Of a DNA stretch of 37,780 nucleotides, positions 15,687 through 24,324 are shown in pieces. A program made the position numbers and the translations under genes. Location of the stretch: NCBI GenBank assembly GCA_013140975.1, contig JABFRV010000054.1, forward strand, positions 1 to 37,780, written 5' to 3'. Numbering within the stretch: the first letter of the stretch is position 1; the number at the start of each line of letters is the position of its first letter. This DNA comes from Saprospiraceae bacterium (lineage in GTDB: Bacteria; Bacteroidota; Bacteroidia; Chitinophagales; Saprospiraceae). The notes beneath the pieces are model-generated. The model was not told where the DNA came from and did not search any database. It saw nothing but the letters and a program-made list of their open reading frames with translations.

Positions 15687-16829
15687 CTATCCATTTTTAA
15701 TACATCGCAAATAGAGATTCATATACTGTGGCATAATTTTTTTTAATTCAAACTTTCGTGCTTGTTCCAACGCTTGTTCTTTAAATTTGGAATGCTTAAT
15801 TGGATCAGACAAAATAGATAGGCTTTTCGCAGCCATATCATGAATATCTCCAACTTCGCAAACATAACCGGAGTAATCATGGACATTGACTTCTGGAATT
15901 CCTCCAATATTGGATGAAATAACAGGAACCCCACAAGCCATTGCTTCTAATGCAGAAAGTCCAAAACTTTCATGGTCTGAAGTAAGATAAAACAAATCTG
16001 CAATGTTTAGTAGCTCTTCAACGGATTCTTGTTTTCCAAGGAACAACACTTTTGGTTCGATATCTAATTCTCTGCATAAATCTTCCAATTGGCTTCTTTC
16101 GGGTCCATCCCCAATTAATAAAAGAATAGCAGGAATTTCCTTTTGAACAATATCAAATATCCTTATAATGTCCGGAATTCTCTTTACTTTTCTAAAATTG
16201 GAAATATGCATGAGAATCAACTCATTGTTTTTTGCAAATGATTTTTTTAATTCAATATTGGGGCTTGAATTAAATCTTAATAAGTCAATAAAATTAGGAA
16301 TAACAACTATTTCTCTATTCGTTTCAAAGGCTTTAATAGTATCCTTTTTTAAGGATTCAGATACTGTTGTAACAAAATCTGATTGTTGGATACTGAATTG
16401 AACTACAGGATAAAATGAACCTTCAATTCCAACAAGTGTAATGTCTGTTCCATGAAGGGTAGTTATGATCGGCAATCTTTTGTTTTTTGATTCTAAAATA
16501 CTCCTTGCAATGTATGCGATAATTGCATGAGGTATTGCATAATGTACATGTAGTAAATCTAACTCATAATGTAGTGCAACATCGACAATCTTACTTGCCA
16601 GTGCTGTGTCATAGGGTTTAAAATCAAATAAGGGATATTCAAAATTTGTGACCTCATGATACCAAACATTGGGTTGATAAGAGCTTAATCTTGCTGGACG
16701 TTTATAGCTGATAAAGTGGACATTATGTCCTTCTCCGGCCATTGCTTTTCCAAGTTCTGTTGCTACAACTCCACTACCTCCATAAGTAGGATAACAGACA
16801 ACGCCAATATTTAGGCTTTTGTGTTGCAT
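15687..16829 (-). CDS. bshA: N-acetyl-alpha-D-glucosaminyl L-malate synthase BshA
   Basis: BshA is a GT4-family glycosyltransferase that joins UDP-GlcNAc and L-malate, the first step of bacillithiol synthesis. The start used is the ATG at 16829 (MQHKSLNIGVVCYPTYGG), giving 380 residues as in the family; an in-frame ATG at 16898 would overlap the divergent regulator. Family marks are NIGVVCYPTYGGSGVVATEL at the N-terminus, LHVHYAIPHA, LHGTDITLVG, and the C-terminal nucleotide-sugar site HESFGLSALEAMACGVPVIS with IGGIPEV. bshB and bshC are not in the window. Bacillithiol is the low-molecular-weight thiol of several Bacteroidota. Confidence 0.92.
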   Translation of the reverse strand: MQHKSLNIGVVCYPTYGGSGVVATELGKAMAGEGHNVHFISYKRPARLSSYQPNVWYHEVTNFEYPLFDFKPYDTALASKIVDVALHYELDLLHVHYAIPHAIIAYIARSILESKNKRLPIITTLHGTDITLVGIEGSFYPVVQFSIQQSDFVTTVSESLKKDTIKAFETNREIVVIPNFIDLLRFNSSPNIELKKSFAKNNELILMHISNFRKVKRIPDIIRIFDIVQKEIPAILLLIGDGPERSQLEDLCRELDIEPKVLFLGKQESVEELLNIADLFYLTSDHESFGLSALEAMACGVPVISSNIGGIPEVNVHDYSGYVCEVGDIHDMAAKSLSILSDPIKHSKFKEQALEQARKFELKKIMPQYMNLYLRCIKNG

Positions 16830-16891
16830 ATGGGTATTTAAACAAATTTTATTACCAAATGTTATTGGCATCCTAAGCAGTTTAATTCCTG

Positions 16892-17782
16892 ATGGCAATT
16901 TACTCCATAGCGGATTTAGAAATTTTAACGGGTATAAAGGCTCATACGATTCGTATATGGGAAAAAAGATTCAACTTTGTTCAGCCAAAAAGAACCGCTA
17001 CCAATATTCGTTTCTATGATGATCAGGATCTAAAGAAAGTAAGTAAAATAGCCCTCCTGCACAATAAGGGTTATAAGATTTCTAATATTTGTAATTTAAA
17101 TAACACTGAGCTTGAAGACCTGGTGGCTCAGAATACTGAAGTTGGTTTAATAAATGCGGATTCACTGGATGCCTTAACTCTGAATATCCTGCAACTGGAT
17201 GAAGTAAAGTTTATTCATATTATTAACAAGCAAATTGAAACCAGGGGATTTGATTATTGCTTTATAGAAATCATTCTTCCTTTTCTTGATAAGCTGAATG
17301 ATATGTGGTTAAGTGGTTCCATCCGAAAAGCACACGAAGAATTTGCATTGCAAATTATTAAACGAAAAATTGTTCAGCAAATAAATCTACTTGAAACAAT
17401 AATTAAGGATAATCCGAATCGAGTTTTACTTCTTATGCCTCAAAATGAGAACCAGCAATTGAATAGACTCTACATTGAATTTATGCTTGCAAAAAGTAAA
17501 ATCGCAGGTCTTTATATCAATGATACAGACATTAGAGATGTCATTGAATCCTGTGATATCTTTAAGGCCAATCATATAATTACTTTTGTAAACGAACCTT
17601 CAAGTGTTCAATTTGTAAATGAGCTTATTGATTCAATTGAAAAATTAGAACCTAAAATCGAACTCTCATTTATTGGTTATCTAACATCCTCAATTAAAGA
17701 AAAACATCCTCAGGTTAGAGATATAAAGAATTATGCGCACCTTATGCATTTCTTAAATCAATTAAGTACAGTTTCTTCATGA
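16892..17782 (+). CDS. MerR-family regulator with CarH-like sensor fold but no cobalamin ligands
   Basis: The 296-residue protein has a MerR winged-helix N-terminus (SIADLEILTGIKAHTIRIWE then the wing ATNIRFYDDQDL), then helices and a C-terminal Rossmann-like domain, the layout of the light/B12 sensor CarH. Key cobalamin residues are missing. The four-helix part has W139 conserved, but the usual EHF motif reads EEF (E149). The Rossmann ExHxxG motif reads E186-N-Q188-Q-L-N191, so the axial His and the Gly are lost. It may sense something else or act constitutively. It starts 62 bp from divergent bshA, and lnt begins 7 bp after its stop, so lnt is probably in the same transcript. Confidence 0.85.
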   Translation: MAIYSIADLEILTGIKAHTIRIWEKRFNFVQPKRTATNIRFYDDQDLKKVSKIALLHNKGYKISNICNLNNTELEDLVAQNTEVGLINADSLDALTLNILQLDEVKFIHIINKQIETRGFDYCFIEIILPFLDKLNDMWLSGSIRKAHEEFALQIIKRKIVQQINLLETIIKDNPNRVLLLMPQNENQQLNRLYIEFMLAKSKIAGLYINDTDIRDVIESCDIFKANHIITFVNEPSSVQFVNELIDSIEKLEPKIELSFIGYLTSSIKEKHPQVRDIKNYAHLMHFLNQLSTVSS

Positions 17783-17789
17783 GATTATT

Positions 17790-19553
17790 ATGATGAAACG
17801 ATTAAATCTTATTACAGGAGTTCTTAGTGCTATTGTTGCAGCTTGGGCTGCAATAAAAATGAGTCAACAACAATTTTGGTTGCACCTTCCCTTGGTCTTA
17901 TTTCTAGGTGCGTGGATATCCTTTATGCTGCTCATTGATAATTTTTGGATTAAGAATCCTCAGACAAAAAAACATTTCTTTCTCTCGGCACTTAGTGGAA
18001 TTTTATTATCTGTTGGATTTCCACCTTATGATCTAACTCCTTTATTATTTGTCGGTTTTGTTCCACTATTTTATATCCAACAAGAATGTAATCAGAATAA
18101 AACCTCATCATTCTGGTACATTTATAATGCCTTTGTATTGTGGAATATTTATGTAACATATTGGGTGGCAAATGCTGCTTTAATTCCTGGAATTGTTGCA
18201 ATTTGGCTGAATTCTCTTTTTATGCTTGTTCCCTGGTACTTGTCAGAGTTCGTTAGCAGAAAAACACCAATTTTAAAAGGAGTTGCATTCATATGTTTTT
18301 GGTGTAGTTTTGAATTTTTGCATCTTCATTGGGAAATTTCGTGGCCTTGGCTTAATCTTGGAAACGCTTGGTCTGCTTTGCCTTCATGGATTCAATGGTA
18401 TGAATATACCGGAACTTTTGGTGGTACAATTTGGATCCTAATTTTGAATGTTGTTATTTTTAATTTGTTCTTTAATAAATTCCAAATTGGTTTCTCCTCT
18501 TTTTATAAAATATTTAATAGTCCAACTAAAAAGTTTTTACTTGTTTCATTATTAATTTTTATACCGCTTTGCATTTCTTTATTGCGTTATTCCAACTATT
18601 TGCCAACTGGGAAGTACGGAGAGGTTTGTGTTGTTCAACCTAATTATGAACCGCATTACGAAAAATTTACGGTTCCGGAAATGGACCAAATCACACGATT
18701 AGGACGGCTTGCAGAAACAGCTTGCAATGAAAATACTAAGTTTATAGTTTTTCCTGAAACATGTTTTGGTGATTCAGGAGGTCCAATTAGATCTGATAAG
18801 GTTTCATCAGACAATAGAATCATTCTGTTCTATGATTTTGTAGAATCGCATTTCAATATTCCAATTGTAATGGGTTTAACAACTGTTACATTTTTAAATG
18901 AATTGTCAGAAAGTAAATTTAAAAGAACAAATCCAAGGACAAAGCAATCTTATGAAATTGCCAACAGTTCTGTCATTCTTAAAGATCGAATGGAAACTGT
19001 AAAGGTTTATAATAAATCCAAGTTGGTCCCCGGAGCAGAAATATTTCCATACCGAGATTATCTTCCATTCCTTCTGCCACTCGTTAATAAACTGGGTGGA
19101 TCAACTGCTGGCTTGGCTACTCAATCAGTAAGAAATGTTTTTGAATCTCAGGGTTACAAGATTGCACCCATTATTTGCTATGAAAGTATCTATGGTGATT
19201 ATATGAGAGGCTTTGCGAATAATGGCGCAGGAGCAATTTTTGTTATGACGAATGATGGCTGGTGGGACGATACACCCGGTTATAAACAACATATGGCATA
19301 CAGCAAATTAAGAGCAATTGAACTTCGTAAACCTGTTGTCAGATCTGCCAATACAGGAATTTCATGTTTTATTAATTCTAAAGGTGAGGTTACAAAGCAA
19401 ACTGAGTATGGTGTAATGGCTTCAATAACAGACTCCGTAAGTTTTAGCGATGAGACTACTTTTTATACTAAATATGGCGACTTTATTGCATATATCGCAT
19501 TGATAATCAGTGCGTTAATTATATTTTTCTCTATTGGCAAGAGGTTTTTTTAG
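17790..19553 (+). CDS. lnt: Apolipoprotein N-acyltransferase
   Basis: Lnt adds the third acyl chain to the N-terminal cysteine of lipoproteins, the last step of lipoprotein maturation at the inner membrane. The 587 residues include an N-terminal membrane domain of about eight helices and a periplasmic nitrilase-like domain. The catalytic triad is E323 (FPETCFGD), K411 (YNKSKLVPGAE) and C463 (IICYESIYGD). The Lys-Cys distance of 52 equals that in the E. coli enzyme. TNDGWWDDTPGYKQHM and RKPVVRSANTGIS are also family motifs. A final helix (YIALIISALIIFFSI) closes the protein. It is coupled to the upstream regulator by a 7-bp gap. Confidence 0.96.
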   Translation: MMKRLNLITGVLSAIVAAWAAIKMSQQQFWLHLPLVLFLGAWISFMLLIDNFWIKNPQTKKHFFLSALSGILLSVGFPPYDLTPLLFVGFVPLFYIQQECNQNKTSSFWYIYNAFVLWNIYVTYWVANAALIPGIVAIWLNSLFMLVPWYLSEFVSRKTPILKGVAFICFWCSFEFLHLHWEISWPWLNLGNAWSALPSWIQWYEYTGTFGGTIWILILNVVIFNLFFNKFQIGFSSFYKIFNSPTKKFLLVSLLIFIPLCISLLRYSNYLPTGKYGEVCVVQPNYEPHYEKFTVPEMDQITRLGRLAETACNENTKFIVFPETCFGDSGGPIRSDKVSSDNRIILFYDFVESHFNIPIVMGLTTVTFLNELSESKFKRTNPRTKQSYEIANSSVILKDRMETVKVYNKSKLVPGAEIFPYRDYLPFLLPLVNKLGGSTAGLATQSVRNVFESQGYKIAPIICYESIYGDYMRGFANNGAGAIFVMTNDGWWDDTPGYKQHMAYSKLRAIELRKPVVRSANTGISCFINSKGEVTKQTEYGVMASITDSVSFSDETTFYTKYGDFIAYIALIISALIIFFSIGKRFF

Positions 19554-19729
19554 GGAGCGGACAATTCCCCTTTTAATTCAGTTATGTTTTATATTAATAT
19601 TTAATATCAAAATCAGTACATTAATAATATATTGATTATCAGTCTATTATAATGTTAACTTTTTTTAGATTTTAAAAACATTAAAAAAATTTCTATTTTT
19701 TAAAGATTGGCAAGATTTATGTACATATA
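19554..19729. other. AT-rich gap between lnt and the RNA candidate
   Basis: A weak GGGA/TCCC hairpin followed by CTTTT at about 19555-19577 could end lnt transcription. The rest is very AT-rich with runs of A and T and no coding frame. TTGGCA at 19707-19712 is a possible upstream promoter element for the RNA, but no clear TAnnTTTG follows. Confidence 0.4.
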
Positions 19730-19830
19730 GTGGTGTCGGAGAAATCCGACAAGTATCCAAGAAATTAGATACAACAATTTCTGAGGTCGGTTCGCTGGGG
19801 GGTATGAACCGATCTCTTTTTTTTTGCCCT
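19730..19830 (+). ncRNA. Three-hairpin structured RNA with intrinsic terminator
   Basis: Three hairpins follow each other with no coding frame. First, GTCGGA-GAAA-TCCGAC (19735-19750) is a six-base-pair stem capped by a GNRA tetraloop. Second, GTATC (19753-19757) pairs with GATAC (19768-19772). Third, GAGGTCGGTTC (19783-19793) pairs with GAACCGATCTC (19806-19816), eleven pairs including one G-U, with a G6-containing loop, and nine T residues follow (19817-19825). The T tract on the plus strand sets the direction. The next downstream gene is on the opposite strand, so this is more likely a small RNA of about 95 nt than a leader. It does not resemble SRP RNA, tmRNA, RNase P RNA, 6S RNA or a riboswitch that I know. 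Confidence 0.7.
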
Positions 19831-19875
19831 TTTGTAAAAGGAATTCCAGTTAAATTATCTCATTCGCATTCTTTC

Positions 19876-19904
19876 ATAAATACTATATCTATAATAGTAT
19901 TTAT
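19876..19904. repeat. Perfect 11-bp inverted repeat
   Basis: ATAAATACTAT is followed by a seven-base spacer and ATAGTATTTAT. It lies about 50 bp past the end of the surA-like gene and 50 bp past the RNA terminator. It is AT-only apart from one C/G per arm and has no T tract on either strand, so it is not a classic terminator. It could be an mRNA 3' end structure or a protein-binding site. Confidence 0.5.
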
Positions 19905-19952
19905 CCCGCCCTTTAAGATCGGTTTAATAAATTCTTGCAGGTAAAAAATTTT

Positions 19953-21314
19953 CTAACCTCTTTTAGTTGCAGCAGTCCATACTTGAAGATTCGGACAATT
20001 CCCTACAATTCCTGCATCTACATCACTATAGATTTTCGGAATATGCACATTTAGCCATTCGCGAAATTTTTCATTTTTCTTCTGTTCTTTCGCCGCAATT
20101 TGAATTTTTGCATAATCCTGTAAAAGGTTTGCTTTGTGAGGTGGGGTACGGGAAATTAGCTTAAAAATTCTAAAATATTTCTTGCCCTCTTGATCTTTAC
20201 TTTCAACAATCTTCGATATTTCTCCCACTTTAAGATTGTCAACAGCAAAATAAACATCCGGATCTAAATCAGCAATTTCAAAATATGAATTACCTGTTTT
20301 AGGGTTAACAAGTTGACCACCGTAGTTATATGTTTCAGACTTTTTATCGCTATGTTTTCTAACCATTATTTCAAATGGAATCGAATCCTTAATAATTTTA
20401 TTTCGAACGCTGTCTAATTCGTTCTTTGCTTTTGTTATATCACCATCTGACAGTTCTGGTTTAATCAAAATATGTCTGGTATTAATTGTATTGCCGCGTC
20501 TACCAAGCAGTTGAATAAGATGAAATCCAAATTCGCTTTGAGTTATTGCGGAAAGTGAGTCTTGCTCTAGTCTATATGCTGCAGCTTCATATTCTGGAAC
20601 CAATGTTCCTCTTTTCAGCCAACCCAAGCTGCCTCCTTGTTTTCCAGATCCTACATCTTCTGATAATAAAGAAGCTAACTTTGCAAAATCTTCACCCGCT
20701 CTAATTCTATTTGATATTTTATTAAGTTTATCTTTTGCTTTTTGCATCTGCTCTTCATTCGGAACCGGACGTATTAGTATCTCTGCAATTTCAACTTCAG
20801 AATTAAAATAAGGTATACTGTCTTTAGGAATGGATTGAAAAAATTTTTCTGTTTCATTAGGTGTTACTGTAATATTGCCAAGTACTTTAGTCTGCAATCT
20901 TTCAGTTAGTAATTGGCTCTTTAGATCTTCCCTGAATCTTTCTCTAACTTCTGAAACAGATTGACCATAATATTCTTCAAACTTCTTAACGTCGTTTCCC
21001 ATATATTGTAAGATCTGCTCTACTCTGGCTGTAAGTTGTGTTTCCACTTCCTCATCATTAATTTCAACACTATCAAGTTTTGCCTGATGGACCATGAACT
21101 TTTGAATTAAAATATTCTCCAAAACAGAACATTCATCATTTTTATTTAATGAACCCTGTTTCTCTCCTATAAAGGAAATTTGTTCCTGCCAGTCCGAATA
21201 CAGAATTATCTCGCTTCCTACTTTAGCAATGATCTTATCAACACTGCGCTTTTGTGCAAGTGTTACTGTCTCTCCAACAAGTAAACATAAAATACTGATA
21301 ATGATTTTATTCAT
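19953..21314 (-). CDS. surA: SurA-like periplasmic peptidyl-prolyl isomerase/chaperone
   Basis: The ATG at 21314 gives a clear signal peptide (MNKIIISILCLLVGETVTLAQ) and 453 residues; the longer in-frame start at 21410 would overlap the upstream gene and hide the signal. Residues about 22-165 are the SurA N-terminal chaperone region (VDKIIAKVGSEIILYSDW is typical). Two parvulin (PpiC) rotamase domains follow: about residues 170-265 (AEILIRP...SEDVGSGKQGGSLGWLKRG...FGFHLIQLL) and about 275-385 (TRHILIKPE...YNYGGQLVNPKTG). The protein should assist folding of outer-membrane proteins in the periplasm. It is the last of three PpiC/SurA-type genes in an operon. Confidence 0.9.
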   Translation of the reverse strand: MNKIIISILCLLVGETVTLAQKRSVDKIIAKVGSEIILYSDWQEQISFIGEKQGSLNKNDECSVLENILIQKFMVHQAKLDSVEINDEEVETQLTARVEQILQYMGNDVKKFEEYYGQSVSEVRERFREDLKSQLLTERLQTKVLGNITVTPNETEKFFQSIPKDSIPYFNSEVEIAEILIRPVPNEEQMQKAKDKLNKISNRIRAGEDFAKLASLLSEDVGSGKQGGSLGWLKRGTLVPEYEAAAYRLEQDSLSAITQSEFGFHLIQLLGRRGNTINTRHILIKPELSDGDITKAKNELDSVRNKIIKDSIPFEIMVRKHSDKKSETYNYGGQLVNPKTGNSYFEIADLDPDVYFAVDNLKVGEISKIVESKDQEGKKYFRIFKLISRTPPHKANLLQDYAKIQIAAKEQKKNEKFREWLNVHIPKIYSDVDAGIVGNCPNLQVWTAATKRG

Positions 21315-21339
21315 AATATTACAATGATAATTAAGGGTC

Positions 21340-22197
21340 CTATTTAACATAGATGTAGATTTGTTTTGATGAAAGTGCCTTATCGTAAATGGCTTTTTTA
21401 TTTGATTCAAGTATGTCCATTTTTTTCATATGTAAAATAGAACGAGTTGCCTGCTCTTTTACAAAAGACAAAGGCGGCTCTTGATTGGGTCTAACAATAT
21501 CAAATACTTTTATAAAATAATAATGATCCTTGTTTTCATATCTTTGTTGCAGTCCCTTGCTTAATTTGTTAATATCAATGATTTTTTGAGGAATAATGTC
21601 ATTGATTTCATTCCACTTTTGCCATTTGTCTCCATTTATAATATGTTCTTCTGCAAAATCAGAACAATACTTTTGTAAGACTTGAATCTGGTCTTTCCCT
21701 GTTAAATTCCACAGCGGTAAAAATATTTTTTCGTCCAGTTGTTTCTTGTTAATTTTTACATACATCAATTTAAGAATTGGCCCGTCCAATTTATACTCTC
21801 CTCTTTTCTCTTGATAGTATTTTCTAAATTCTTCTTCTGTTATTGAGCTGTCTGTTTTTTCTCTTTTGAGTTTCTTTTCATATTCATCCAGGTATAATGA
21901 ATTCCTGTAATTATCAACTAATTCATCAATTCTTTGAGGCTCTCCAATAATCTTCTTCGCTTGCTCTATAAAACAAGCTTCGCTTGCCCAATTCTCAGCT
22001 AATGAATATAACAATTTAACGCTGTCCTTCAGATCAGTTCCGTTTATATAAAGGAGGTTTTTTACTTCTGAAAATTTTAATTCTTTATTACATGCACGTG
22101 CAATTACTTTATCGTCACTTGATAAAGAATTCTGATTTTTACATGAAACGATCAGTATACTGCCTATTAGAAAGATCATCCATCGATCGTTCCTCAT
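21340..22197 (-). CDS. Lipoprotein related to the SurA/PpiC N-terminal chaperone region
   Basis: The ATG at 22197, one base after the upstream stop codon, gives 285 residues starting MRNDRWMIFLIGSILIVSC, where the final Cys is a good lipobox cysteine. The mature part is helical and Lys/Glu-rich. It has the SurA-like layout (VIARACNKELKFSEVKNLL and a later EEEFRKYYQEKRGEYKL, as upstream of a PpiC domain), but no recognisable rotamase domain. It is probably a membrane-anchored partner or chaperone of the two flanking isomerases. Identification rests on context and weak sequence pattern; an outer-membrane or inner-membrane location is open. Confidence 0.75.
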   Translation of the reverse strand: MRNDRWMIFLIGSILIVSCKNQNSLSSDDKVIARACNKELKFSEVKNLLYINGTDLKDSVKLLYSLAENWASEACFIEQAKKIIGEPQRIDELVDNYRNSLYLDEYEKKLKREKTDSSITEEEFRKYYQEKRGEYKLDGPILKLMYVKINKKQLDEKIFLPLWNLTGKDQIQVLQKYCSDFAEEHIINGDKWQKWNEINDIIPQKIIDINKLSKGLQQRYENKDHYYFIKVFDIVRPNQEPPLSFVKEQATRSILHMKKMDILESNKKAIYDKALSSKQIYIYVK

Positions 22198-22198
22198 T

Positions 22199-24166
22199 TT
22201 ATCTTTTGACAAGATTTAGTAATGTCTCATTATTGATCTCTACCCTGTACTTGTTCTTTAATTCATTAATCCAAACGGCTTCGAGATATTCCTGGTAATC
22301 CGCAATAATAAATCCTCTTGCTTCATCAAGCGACTTGTTTGCCTTTGGTAAGAAGTCTTCCACTTTTTTAAAACTATATGTGTTACTCGCTGGATCCTTT
22401 GTCAAAGGGGCAATATATCCTTTTGTAAATTGAAGACCAGCATAAGCTTCTTCGTTTTTCTTTTCAGCAACATTTCTTTGAAACGAAATAAATTGCTTTT
22501 TAGGATCATACTTTGAGATGACCTTACTAATATCTTTTTTCTGCGCGTACTTAAATATTTTATTTGCTAATTTGGTATTGGTTGTATCCAGACTAATTGT
22601 GTGTATAACAATTCGATCATCCCATCTGTAATTATCTTTATTCTTTTCATAAAATAATTTTAATCCGGCTGTATCATCAGAAGCACGATCCCAAACTACA
22701 TTCTTTGTCGCTTCAAATAATAAAATTCCTTCACGATATTCTCTCATTAAGGCTTTAAATTCCGGATACTTTTCTTCTAGTCTGTTTTCTTCATATTGTA
22801 GGCACTTTTGAGAAATAAATTCTCCTAAAAGATTTTTCAAACTTGCTTTAATATTTTTTTCTTCAGCACCCTGAACTCTTTGTCTTGGATTGGATTTTAG
22901 ATATTCTACAAATTCTTGAGTAGCAATATTGTTTTTAGCTAAGCTTGCAATATTTTCATTTCCTATGTTCTCCGGCGCAATCCATTTATAGGTAAAATAA
23001 CTTGAGTCCATTTTCATAGCTAGTCTTTCAATAGCTGAATTGTCATCTCTATAACCTGCTTCAGATTTAATTTTATCGATCAAACTGTTTTGTGCTTGTT
23101 TAAATCTGCTATCTCTGTTTATATCTGCCTGAATTTTTCTTTTCGCTCTATCATACGGTAGTTCTTCTTCTCTTCTAAGTCTTTTAATAATATGCCAACC
23201 AATTGAAGTTTCTATTGGTCTTGAAATTTCTCCATCAGTAGTTAATGAAAATGCGGCGTCTTCAAAAGTATTTTCAAATTGGTTAATTCCAAAATATCCA
23301 ATATTACCCCCAGTAAGGTTAGTTGTATTGTCCATGCTAAATGCTCTCGCCAATTCTTCAAAACTTGAGCCTCCTTTAATCGCAGCAAAAAGACTGTCTG
23401 CTCTTTGTCTGGCAATCTCATCCGGTTTTCCTTTAAGCCCTTTACGTATCAAGATATGTGCTGCTTCAACCTTTCTTCTTGCAGCTCTACTATCGTCAAT
23501 ACGTGCAATCTGATATCCGATTCTCGTGCGAATGGGTTTTGTAAATTCGCCAACCTGTAATGAATAAACTGCATTTTCTAAACTATAAAATCCATCCGGA
23601 AGCATAGCAGTAAACCATCCTAAAAAGCCGCCTTGTTGTGCAGTATTCTTATCTTCTGAGTATTTCTTAGCAGTCGCTTGAAAATCTTTTGTTGCTTGTA
23701 AAGATTTGTAAGCTTCCATGGCTTTGTTATAAGCTGCCAATGTGTCTGATGGTGTCGATCCTGAATTAATATTAATTAGAATATGAGAAAGTTTAAGATC
23801 TTTTTTTTGTCTGTCATAAACTTCCCTTGCTAATTTATCAACGACCTCTTTGTCATTTAAATAATTGGTCGTTAATTGTTGTCTGTATCCTTCCAGTTCT
23901 TTTATCAAACTTGGAATCGTATCAAGCTTCATATCCCTGGCTGCCTGAACTTTTAATTTAAACTTAACGTACAGATTTAGATATTCCTCAAGTGAAGCTT
24001 TTGTGTATGTTGCTTCTTTGCCATTGTTTTTGTTATAGATGTATTCAAATTCTGAAACCTTTACCTCTTTTCCATTAATTGAGAAAATTGTTGGATCAAT
24101 CTGAGAAAATAGAAATAACGGGCATAAAAGAAGGATGTAAGAAAGAGCTAAATTTCCACGAAGCAT
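22199..24166 (-). CDS. Periplasmic peptidyl-prolyl cis-trans isomerase with two PpiC domains
   Basis: The ATG at 24166 gives MLRGNLALSYILLLCPLFLFSQ as signal peptide and 655 residues. A SurA_N-like helical region (about residues 20-115) is followed by two parvulin domains: about 125-225 (KLSHILINI...GGFLGWFTAMLPDGFY...IGYQIARI) and about 235-335 (EAAHILIRKG...GGNIGYFGINQFE...IGWHIIKRL). A C-terminal half of about 310 residues is helical and is not recognised. It is the first of three co-oriented PpiC/SurA-like genes spaced 1 and 25 bp, a gene set I associate with outer-membrane protein assembly in Bacteroidota. It has its own -7 element. Confidence 0.92.
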   Translation of the reverse strand: MLRGNLALSYILLLCPLFLFSQIDPTIFSINGKEVKVSEFEYIYNKNNGKEATYTKASLEEYLNLYVKFKLKVQAARDMKLDTIPSLIKELEGYRQQLTTNYLNDKEVVDKLAREVYDRQKKDLKLSHILININSGSTPSDTLAAYNKAMEAYKSLQATKDFQATAKKYSEDKNTAQQGGFLGWFTAMLPDGFYSLENAVYSLQVGEFTKPIRTRIGYQIARIDDSRAARRKVEAAHILIRKGLKGKPDEIARQRADSLFAAIKGGSSFEELARAFSMDNTTNLTGGNIGYFGINQFENTFEDAAFSLTTDGEISRPIETSIGWHIIKRLRREEELPYDRAKRKIQADINRDSRFKQAQNSLIDKIKSEAGYRDDNSAIERLAMKMDSSYFTYKWIAPENIGNENIASLAKNNIATQEFVEYLKSNPRQRVQGAEEKNIKASLKNLLGEFISQKCLQYEENRLEEKYPEFKALMREYREGILLFEATKNVVWDRASDDTAGLKLFYEKNKDNYRWDDRIVIHTISLDTTNTKLANKIFKYAQKKDISKVISKYDPKKQFISFQRNVAEKKNEEAYAGLQFTKGYIAPLTKDPASNTYSFKKVEDFLPKANKSLDEARGFIIADYQEYLEAVWINELKNKYRVEINNETLLNLVKR

Positions 24167-24185
24167 ATGAGTTTTATTTATGTAG

Positions 24186-24193
24186 CAAAAGTA
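24186..24193 (-). promoter_or_regulatory. -7 element of the PpiC operon
   Basis: On the minus strand TACTTTTG matches TAnnTTTG exactly and ends 19 bases before the ATG at 24166. It is a good position for a short-leader transcript covering the three isomerase/chaperone genes. Confidence 0.5.
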
Positions 24194-24269
24194 AAAATAC
24201 ACAACGTATTTCTCATTACTTTTTGTGTAATCTACTTGTTAATAATGACTTATATTTAAGTCTTAATGG

Positions 24270-24304
24270 CATAAAAAAAGCCGCTTCATAATGAAACGGC
24301 TTTT
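24270..24304 (-). terminator. Intrinsic terminator of the HU gene
   Basis: AAAAGCCG (24276-24283) pairs with CGGCTTTT (24297-24304), with a further inner TTCA/TGAA pairing. Read on the minus strand the hairpin is followed by seven T residues. It lies about 20 bp past the HU stop codon, just before the PpiC operon promoter, and may also prevent readthrough into that operon. Confidence 0.85.
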
Positions 24305-24324
24305 ATATATTTTAATTAAAGCTC

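Noticed and set aside
19730-19830. Structured RNA as SRP, tmRNA, RNase P or 6S RNA
   Set aside because: The region lacks the SRP GGAA tetraloop core, a tmRNA tag frame and tRNA-like ends, the RNase P conserved core and the long bulged 6S hairpin. Its size and three-hairpin layout fit none of them.
21315-21410. Longer start for the surA-like gene
   Set aside because: It overlaps the upstream lipoprotein gene and buries the signal peptide; the start at 21314 gives a normal secreted protein.
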